Shown here: piece after piece, positions 6,201 through 10,546 of the stretch
Numbering within the stretch: the stretch's first letter is position 1
Layout of the letters: each line of letters opens with the position of its first letter
Assembly (NCBI GenBank): GCA_002454505.1
Contig: DKJA01000004.1
Span: 851 to 11,396, forward strand
Origin: Oxalobacteraceae bacterium UBA6704
Lineage (GTDB): Bacteria > Pseudomonadota > Gammaproteobacteria > Burkholderiales > Burkholderiaceae_D
Direction of reading: 5' to 3'
Length of the DNA stretch: 10,546 bases
Program-made: the position numbers and the translations under genes
Notes under the pieces: generated by a model
What the model was told of the DNA's origin: nothing
Seen by the model: only the letters and a program-made list of their open reading frames with translations
Database searches by the model: none

Positions 6201-7181
6201 TCAGTCGCCGTCGTCGTCGTCCGTTTCGTCGGGGCCCACATCGCGGCGGCGGTCCGCATCGGCGCGGGTTTTCAGCGCCGCCGCGCCACCCAGAAAATCG
6301 TCCACGCTGTGGTCGGGACTCTGCCGCAGCGACGGCGGCAGCAGCACCGACATGTACAGCTCGTCCGACGCGCGGCCCTGGGTCTGCAGATTGCTCATCA
6401 GGACGAGGCCGGACGCCAGCGCCAGCAGCACCGCGCAGCCGGCCATCAGCCGCCGCGGCGTGTGGTGCGGCCGGATCGTCCGCATGTGGAAGTACACCAT
6501 CGCCACGACGATCGCGATCACCATGTGGTTGCCGTAGCGGGTAAATGCCTCGGCCGACCAGGCATACGCGAGCACGGTGGACAGCGTCTTCCACGCGCCG
6601 ATCGCCACCAGCCCGGCGCCGAGGATGAACAGGTGGCGGCCCAGCCGCGCATTGCCGCCGAACAGGCGGTTCACCAGCGCCCAGATGCCGGCCCACACGA
6701 GGCCCGCGCCGATGCCCGAAGCGATGGTCAGCAGGTAGCGGATCGGCTGAAACGAATCGGTGTCCGTCAGCGCCTGCTCGACGCCGACGAACAGCGCGAT
6801 CAGCGCCATGCCCGCCACGGCCGGCACGCCGCCTTCCCACGCATGCATCGTCGTGTCGGCCACTTCCGGTTCGACAGGGAACACGGCATCGCGCACGCGC
6901 AGCCGGGTGTGCCCCAGCCGCACGACGGTGGCGCCGTTCATCGCCACTTCCGGCTGGCGCCGGCCGTGCAGCACGATGCCGTTCTGGCTGCCCAGGTCGC
7001 GCAGCACCAGCGCGCCGTCGTCGGCCTGTTCCAGCACCGCGTGATGGGGCGCCGTGTGCGCATCGTCGAGGATGAAGTCGTTGTCGTAGCCGCGGCCGAT
7101 CGTCACCGGCAGCGTGTCGCAGCGCTGGCGGGCGATCACGTCGCCGTTGCGGGCCAGGATCTCGATGAAGCAGGGCGTCAT
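6201..7181 (-). CDS. FHA-domain integral membrane protein
   Basis: A 326-aa protein with a cytoplasmic N-terminal FHA domain and about five membrane helices. The FHA fold spans roughly residues 5-100: TIGRGYDNDFILDD (27-40), PHHAVLE (45-51), LRDLGSQNGIVLHG (60-73) and VVRLGHTRLRV (86-96). FHA domains bind phosphothreonine peptides. R30, H47 and N67 are conserved, but the usual phosphate-contacting serine before H47 is A44. Hydrophobic segments lie near 119-138, 149-171, 184-208, 218-233 and 245-263. Positive charges in the loops at 171-183 and 234-244 predict N-in and C-out. The tail (264-326) would then be periplasmic and ends in an Asp/Glu-rich stretch. The ATG at 7181 overlaps the protease stop (ATGA). 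The name of this family is unknown to me; a scaffold or receptor role is inference. Confidence 0.85.
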   Translation of the reverse strand: MTPCFIEILARNGDVIARQRCDTLPVTIGRGYDNDFILDDAHTAPHHAVLEQADDGALVLRDLGSQNGIVLHGRRQPEVAMNGATVVRLGHTRLRVRDAVFPVEPEVADTTMHAWEGGVPAVAGMALIALFVGVEQALTDTDSFQPIRYLLTIASGIGAGLVWAGIWALVNRLFGGNARLGRHLFILGAGLVAIGAWKTLSTVLAYAWSAEAFTRYGNHMVIAIVVAMVYFHMRTIRPHHTPRRLMAGCAVLLALASGLVLMSNLQTQGRASDELYMSVLLPPSLRQSPDHSVDDFLGGAAALKTRADADRRRDVGPDETDDDDGD

Positions 7182-8593
7182 TTCGCCCCCACGCGCGACA
7201 GCGATTCGAGGAAGGCGCGCGCGGTGCGCATGCCGTTGTCGTACGAGACGCCGCGCGCATCGAGGCGGCTTTGCAGGTTCATCAGGCTGTCGTCGGTGCT
7301 GGACGTGAGCAGCGAGAAGTCGTACAGGCCGGCGAACTTGCGGTAGGCGCGCACGCACAGCACGGCGCGCAGCGGCATGTGCTTGTTGTCGACGAACTGC
7401 TCGGTGCATTGCGGCGCCGTCATGCGGCTGTCCGTGTAGCTGCCGAACGCTTCGTTCTTGAACGAGGCGGATGCCAGCTGCGCAAAGCGGATCGGGTCGA
7501 GGCCCACGCTGCGCAGGAACTGGTGGCGGATGCCCACTTGCCCCGTCTGCAGCGCGCCGGTGACGAACACCGACGACTCCATCGAGCACGCGGTGGTATC
7601 GACGGCGAACGGCTTGTCGCGCGCCGACGCGCTCTGTGCGGTGGATTCGCCCCAGCAGCGCATCTGCTCCGTCTCGCGCACCGGCACTTCGTACGGCCCC
7701 ATCGGCTTGAGCGTCAGCGGGCCGGCCAGCAACTGGTCGACCATCGCCTTCTGGTGCGCCAGCAGCTGCTGCGTGACGACGGCCGTGAAGTCCTTCGGCG
7801 GCACCGTGTTGGCGGTCACCTTCTGCAGCAGCTGCTGCGCGTAGCGGATCGGCACGAGGAAGCTGACCAGTTCACCGTCGAGGCGCTTGGCCACATTGAT
7901 GCCGGCCACCTCGCCGTCCGCCGTCACGTTCGGGCCGCCGCTCATGCCCGCATTGATCGGCCCCGTGAACATCAGCTGGTCGTAGAAGCTGCGCGCGATG
8001 ACGCCGTTGTAGGCGCCTTCGGAAATCGCGAAGCCCAGGTCCAGCGGATTGCCCAGCGAGTACAGGTACTGGCCCTGGGTCAGGCGCACGGCGTTTTCCG
8101 GCACCTTGAAGAAGCCCGTGCCGTACCGGTTGACGCGCACCACGGCCAGGTCGTGCAGCACGTCCACCGCCAGCAGTTCGATATTGCCCCGCTGGCCGGC
8201 CGTGTCCACCCATTCGCCCGTGTAGGTTTCCGGATCGAGCGCGAACTGCGACACCACGTGGTAATTGGTCAGCACCAGGTTCGACGTGCCGACCAGGAAG
8301 CCGGAACCGACCGACGACTGCGTGCGCCCGCTTTTCAGCAGCGAACGCACCTGCAGCAGGTCGGCCTTGGCGGCGGCATACAGTTTTTGCGCGGCGGAAG
8401 AGGGTGTCGGCAGCGGCGCGGCCGCTTCCTGCGGCGTCACGCGGCGCACCGACGGCTGGCCGGCCGGCGGCACCGGTTTGGTGGCGGCGGCAGGCGCGGC
8501 CGGTGGCGCGGCCTGGGCGCTGCTGATGCGGGTTGCTGCGCAGGTTACGGCCACTGCCAGTTGGAGGGCGGTGGCGAGCCGGAGGTGTTTCAT
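7178..8593 (-). CDS. Exported trypsin-like serine protease with extra C-terminal domain
   Basis: A 471-aa protein with an N-terminal signal peptide (hydrophobic 5-22, likely cleavage after AQA at 26-28), then a Pro/Ala-rich linker (29-65). A chymotrypsin-fold protease domain follows at about 70-260. The catalytic triad is visible as H112 (LTNYHVVS), D148 (HDLAVVRV) and S218 (NAGMSGGP). SLGNPL (179-184) is also typical of HtrA-like proteases. There is no PDZ domain. Instead a 200-residue C-terminal region that I do not recognise carries four cysteines (313, 336, 396, 413) that could form two disulfides in the periplasm. AGGGA lies upstream of the ATG at 8593. The downstream FHA gene overlaps its stop, so the two proteins probably work together. 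It is likely periplasmic; substrate unknown. Confidence 0.88.
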   Translation of the reverse strand: MKHLRLATALQLAVAVTCAATRISSAQAAPPAAPAAATKPVPPAGQPSVRRVTPQEAAAPLPTPSSAAQKLYAAAKADLLQVRSLLKSGRTQSSVGSGFLVGTSNLVLTNYHVVSQFALDPETYTGEWVDTAGQRGNIELLAVDVLHDLAVVRVNRYGTGFFKVPENAVRLTQGQYLYSLGNPLDLGFAISEGAYNGVIARSFYDQLMFTGPINAGMSGGPNVTADGEVAGINVAKRLDGELVSFLVPIRYAQQLLQKVTANTVPPKDFTAVVTQQLLAHQKAMVDQLLAGPLTLKPMGPYEVPVRETEQMRCWGESTAQSASARDKPFAVDTTACSMESSVFVTGALQTGQVGIRHQFLRSVGLDPIRFAQLASASFKNEAFGSYTDSRMTAPQCTEQFVDNKHMPLRAVLCVRAYRKFAGLYDFSLLTSSTDDSLMNLQSRLDARGVSYDNGMRTARAFLESLSRVGAK

Positions 8594-8700
8594 GCGGTCC
8601 CTGGACGTCGATCGAACCGGCAGAGTGTACCTCAGGAAATGTCAAACAGCCTATGGGGCGCCGGCGCCGTTACGTTTGCTTACCGGTGGGCGATGCAAAT

Positions 8701-9366
8701 TTACTGTTCGCCGTCCGTGGTGGCGGTGGCGACGACGGGCGTCATCATGTGGCCCAGCTTCAGCGCCTTGGTGTTCAGGTAGTGCTGGTTGTGCATATTG
8801 CGGTTGACCAGCAGCGGCACCCGTTCGGCGACGGGCACGCCCAGCTTTTCCATCGCGGCGATCTTGCGGGGATTGTTCGTCATCAGGCGCAGGCTCTGCA
8901 CGCCGAACTGCTGCAGCATCGGCGCCACCAGTTCGTAGCTGCGCTGGTCCGGCTTGAAGCCCAGCTGCTCGTTGGCCTGCACGGTGTCGGCGCCTGCTTC
9001 CTGCAGCCGGTAGGCGCGCATCTTGTTGATCAGGCCGATGCCGCGGCCCTCCTGGCGCAGGTACAGCAGCACGCCGCGGCCTTCGGCGGCGATGCGCTGC
9101 AGCGCGCCTTCCAGCTGGGCGCCGCAGTCGCACCGTTGCGAAAACAGCACGTCGCCCGTCAGGCACTCGCTGTGCACGCGCGCCAGTACGGGCTCACCGT
9201 CGCCGATGTCGCCCAGCACCATCGCCAGGTGTTCCTTGCCGGTCGAATGCTCGACGAACGCGTGCAGCGTGAACTGCGCCCACGGCGTGGGCAGCGCGCA
9301 CGACGTGACGTATTCGAGGTCGGCTTCGGCGGTGGTTGGAACGGCGGCGGTGGGGATGTACTGCAT
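8701..9366 (-). CDS. ribA: GTP cyclohydrolase II
   Basis: RibA opens and deformylates GTP to the diaminopyrimidine that starts riboflavin synthesis; it is a cytoplasmic zinc enzyme. It has 221 aa against about 196 for the stand-alone E. coli enzyme, with roughly 15 extra N-terminal residues and a short tail. Zinc ligands are C68, C79 and C81 in ECLTGDVLFSQRCDCG (67-82). RVHSE (63-67), LRQEGRGIGL (103-112) and the C-terminal TNNPRK (163-168) bind GTP and carry the catalytic residues. There is no fused DHBP synthase domain. The gene stands alone between the protease unit and a repeat element. AAAGAG lies 6 bases before the ATG as a weak ribosome site. I could not assign a convincing promoter or an FMN riboswitch in the 80 bp upstream. 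Confidence 0.96.
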   Translation of the reverse strand: MQYIPTAAVPTTAEADLEYVTSCALPTPWAQFTLHAFVEHSTGKEHLAMVLGDIGDGEPVLARVHSECLTGDVLFSQRCDCGAQLEGALQRIAAEGRGVLLYLRQEGRGIGLINKMRAYRLQEAGADTVQANEQLGFKPDQRSYELVAPMLQQFGVQSLRLMTNNPRKIAAMEKLGVPVAERVPLLVNRNMHNQHYLNTKALKLGHMMTPVVATATTDGEQ

Positions 9367-9447
9367 GGCTTGCTCTTTTCGATGGCGGTGGTGGAACGTT
9401 CGTCATCATAACAAAGATTGCGGTTTCGGCTTGGCGAGGGGCCGCCG

Positions 9448-9554
9448 GGGGACTGTCCCCGAATGGGGCCTGTCCCCGGGGTTGCTGTTTTGCCGGTATT
9501 TCATGCAAATTCAAAAACAGCCCCGGGGACAGTCCCCGTGCGGGGACAGTCCCC
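9448..9554. repeat. REPIN-like element 2
   Basis: A 107-bp element between the pirin gene and ribA with the same plan as element 1. The left arm has GGGGACTGTCCCC (9448-9460), a GAAT linker and a variant GGGGCCTGTCCCC (9465-9477). The right arm has GGGGACAGTCCCC twice (9525-9537 and 9542-9554) with GTGC between. The complementarity runs inward past the 13-mers: CCCCGGGG and CTGTTTT on the left match CCCCGGGG and AAAACAG on the right, with a small bulge. The core is unlike that of element 1, so only the paired 13-mers and their spacing are shared. It ends 13 bp from the pirin stop codon. Confidence 0.85.
9513..9554 (-). terminator. Probable terminator of the pirin gene
   Basis: Read on the minus strand, the right arm of REPIN-like element 2 is a GC-rich hairpin (two 13-mers, loop GCAC). 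It is followed by GGGGCTG and then TTTTT (9517 down to 9513). It begins 13 bp after the pirin stop and would insulate ribA. The T-run is short and offset from the stem, so confidence is moderate. Confidence 0.5.
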
Positions 9555-9567
9555 AACCGTTGGCGGA

Positions 9568-10269
9568 TCAATACGGCAAATCAAACACCAGCACCTCGGC
9601 AGCCTCGGCATGATCCAGCGTGATCTTCGTCTCGCGGGTCAGCTTCAGCGCGTCGCCACCTTTCAGCGGCGTGCCGTTGACCGACACCGTGCCGCGGATC
9701 ACGTGCACATAGCTGGTGCGTTCGTCGTCGAGCACGTGGCTGACGGCGTCGCCCTCGTTCAGGATGGTGGCATAGATCGCCGCGTCCTGGTGGATCAGCA
9801 CGGAGCCGTCGCGGCCGTCGCGGGAGGCGATCAGGCGCAGCTTGCCCTGTTTGCTCTCCACCGAGAAGTGCTTTTCCTCGTAGCTGGGCGCGATGCCGTT
9901 TTCCGACGGCTGGATCCAGATCTGCAGGAAGTGCACCCGCTCGCTCTGCGAATGGTTGAACTCGCTGTGGCGGACGCCCGTGCCGGCGCTCATCCGCTGC
10001 ACGTCGCCGTAACGGATCACGGAGCCGGTGCCGATGCTGTCTTTATGCTCCAGCGCGCCGTCCAGCACGTACGAAATGATTTCCATGTCGCGGTGGCCGT
10101 GCGTGCCGAAGCCCTGGCCCGGTTCGACCTTGTCCTCGTTGATCACCAGCAGCGGACCGAAACCCATGTGGCGCGGGTCGTGATAGTGACCGAACGAGAA
10201 GGTATGACGGGAATCCAGCCAGCCGTGGTTGGCGGCACCGCGTTCTTCGCTGCGACGTACTTCTTGCAT
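9568..10269 (-). CDS. Pirin-family bicupin (YhhW-like, possible quercetin 2,3-dioxygenase)
   Basis: A 233-aa cytoplasmic two-cupin protein. The N-terminal cupin carries the metal-site residues of the family: H57 and H59 in FGTHGHRDMEI, then H101 and E103 in GTGVRHSEFN. These match the numbering I recall for E. coli YhhW (His57, His59, His101, Glu103). ANHGWLDSRHTFSFGHY (13-29) and DPRHMGF are further pirin signatures. YhhW oxidises quercetin in vitro; the physiological substrate is unknown, so the dioxygenase label is tentative. A strong AAAGGAG (10276-10282) lies 6 bp before the ATG. It diverges from a YhaJ-like LysR gene, a pairing that recalls E. coli yhaJ-yhaK. Unlike YhaK as I remember it, this protein keeps all four metal ligands. 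Confidence 0.92.
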   Translation of the reverse strand: MQEVRRSEERGAANHGWLDSRHTFSFGHYHDPRHMGFGPLLVINEDKVEPGQGFGTHGHRDMEIISYVLDGALEHKDSIGTGSVIRYGDVQRMSAGTGVRHSEFNHSQSERVHFLQIWIQPSENGIAPSYEEKHFSVESKQGKLRLIASRDGRDGSVLIHQDAAIYATILNEGDAVSHVLDDERTSYVHVIRGTVSVNGTPLKGGDALKLTRETKITLDHAEAAEVLVFDLPY

Positions 10270-10275
10270 GGTATG

Positions 10276-10282
10276 CTCCTTT
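10276..10282 (-). promoter_or_regulatory. Strong Shine-Dalgarno of the pirin gene
   Basis: AAAGGAG on the minus strand, 6 bases before the ATG. It is the best ribosome-binding match in the window and suggests efficient translation. Confidence 0.8.
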
Positions 10283-10300
10283 GATTGGTTTGCGATCGTT

Positions 10301-10335
10301 TCGAATGTTCGTGAATCACATCCGTCGCTCGAATG
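10301..10335. promoter_or_regulatory. Candidate LysR-regulator binding region
   Basis: Two direct copies of TCGAATG (10301-10307 and 10329-10335), 28 bp apart, flank the inverted repeat TTCGTGAA (10308-10315). They lie in the pirin leader and just beside its predicted start site, between a LysR regulator and its divergent neighbour, where such regulators usually bind. The match to a generic T-N11-A box is not decisive, so this is a candidate only. Confidence 0.35.
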
Positions 10336-10340
10336 AATCC

Positions 10341-10368
10341 AGTATAGGCGCGTCCGCCTGGATCAAAA
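10341..10368 (-). promoter_or_regulatory. Predicted pirin promoter
   Basis: On the minus strand TATACT (10341-10346) is a five-of-six -10 match. A weak TTTTGA (10363-10368) lies 16 bp upstream. Transcription would start near 10334, giving a leader of about 65 nt. The weak -35 fits a promoter that needs an activator such as the divergent LysR protein. Confidence 0.45.
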
Positions 10369-10407
10369 AACGGAAAATTTACCCCTTTACCATCGAAAAA
10401 ATTCACA

Positions 10408-10546
10408 ATGCTGAGACTGAGCCTGGAAGCCCTGCAGATCGTCGATGCGATCGACCGCCGCGGTTCGTTTTCCGCCGCCGGCAAGGAGCTGCACCGCGTT
10501 CCTTCGACCATCTCGTACACCGTCGGCAAGCTGGAATACGTGGACG
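10408..10546 (+). CDS. LysR-family transcriptional regulator, N-terminal part (YhaJ-like)
   Basis: The first 46 residues of a LysR-type regulator that runs off the right edge. LSLEALQIVDAIDRRGSF (4-21) followed by SAAGKELHRVPSTISYTVGK (22-41) is the winged helix-turn-helix, with the recognition helix near 32-42. RRGSF, HRVPS and SYTVGKLE resemble E. coli YhaJ as I remember it. The ATG at 10408 has no clear Shine-Dalgarno in front but starts at the expected distance before the HTH. The effector domain is outside the window. It diverges from the pirin gene across 138 bp and probably regulates it. E. coli YhaJ is known for responding to nitroaromatic breakdown products; whether this protein does is unknown. 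Confidence 0.88.
   Translation, partial: MLRLSLEALQIVDAIDRRGSFSAAGKELHRVPSTISYTVGKLEYVD

Noticed and set aside
6185..6259. Longer bphO starts at 6241 or 6259
   Set aside because: They would overlap the FHA gene by up to 59 bases and add residues without family resemblance. The ATG at 6184 gives a normal heme oxygenase length.
8640..8645. A perfect TTGACA on the minus strand upstream of the protease gene
   Set aside because: No -10 lies at 16-18 bp. The only candidate, TACACT (8624-8629), is 10 bp away, so I did not call a promoter.
8657..8668. The 12-bp palindrome GGCGCCGGCGCC after ribA
   Set aside because: It has no loop and no following T-run, and such GC palindromes arise easily in this base composition. 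There is not enough to call a terminator.
7271..8782. A 503-codon + strand frame opposite the protease gene
   Set aside because: The composition is Arg/His/Gln-rich and it overlaps a protein with a clear catalytic triad. It is an antisense shadow.
9367..9447. An FMN riboswitch or clear promoter ahead of ribA
   Set aside because: The 80-bp leader shows none of the conserved RFN blocks I could recognise. A TATGAT at 9405-9410 (minus) has no acceptable -35 partner.

Overview
The window looks like chromosome from a GC-rich betaproteobacterium. Protein resemblances and two families of short palindromic repeats fit the Oxalobacteraceae (Massilia/Duganella/Telluria group). That placement is inference from remembered family traits, not a search. 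Coding density is high and I see no phage, plasmid, insertion-sequence, tRNA/rRNA or CRISPR feature.

Layout. Bases 1-1173 (+) hold the end of an isoprenoid (MEP pathway) operon: the 3' part of ispD, complete ispF overlapping it, and a tightly coupled 98-aa protein of unknown function. Bases 1175-1293 are a repeat-rich spacer. An MFS exporter (1299-2528, -) and a TetR regulator (2610-3239, +) diverge from an 81-bp region holding two copies of one palindromic operator and two overlapping promoters. A 105-bp REPIN-like palindromic element (3243-3347) fills the gap between tetR and the convergent bphP.

Bases 3352-8593 (-) hold four genes so tightly packed that they read as one transcription unit: an exported trypsin-like protease, an FHA-domain membrane protein (ATGA overlap), a biliverdin-forming heme oxygenase bphO, and a bacteriophytochrome histidine kinase bphP. 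BphO would make the chromophore for BphP. The first two genes could form a membrane-spanning pair, with the FHA domain in the cytoplasm and an acidic tail and the protease in the periplasm. Their coupling to a red-light receptor is the most unusual gene arrangement here. No response regulator lies beside bphP.

Bases 8701-9366 (-) encode GTP cyclohydrolase II (ribA). A second REPIN-like element (9448-9554) separates it from a pirin-family protein (9568-10269, -). The pirin gene diverges from the start of a YhaJ-like LysR regulator (10408 to the window end, +), a probable regulator-target pair.

The main non-genic signal is the repeats. Nine 13-mers of two related palindrome families sit in three intergenic regions, often within a few bases of stop codons. 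The two families differ by a compensatory base-pair change, and one copy is an exact intermediate.
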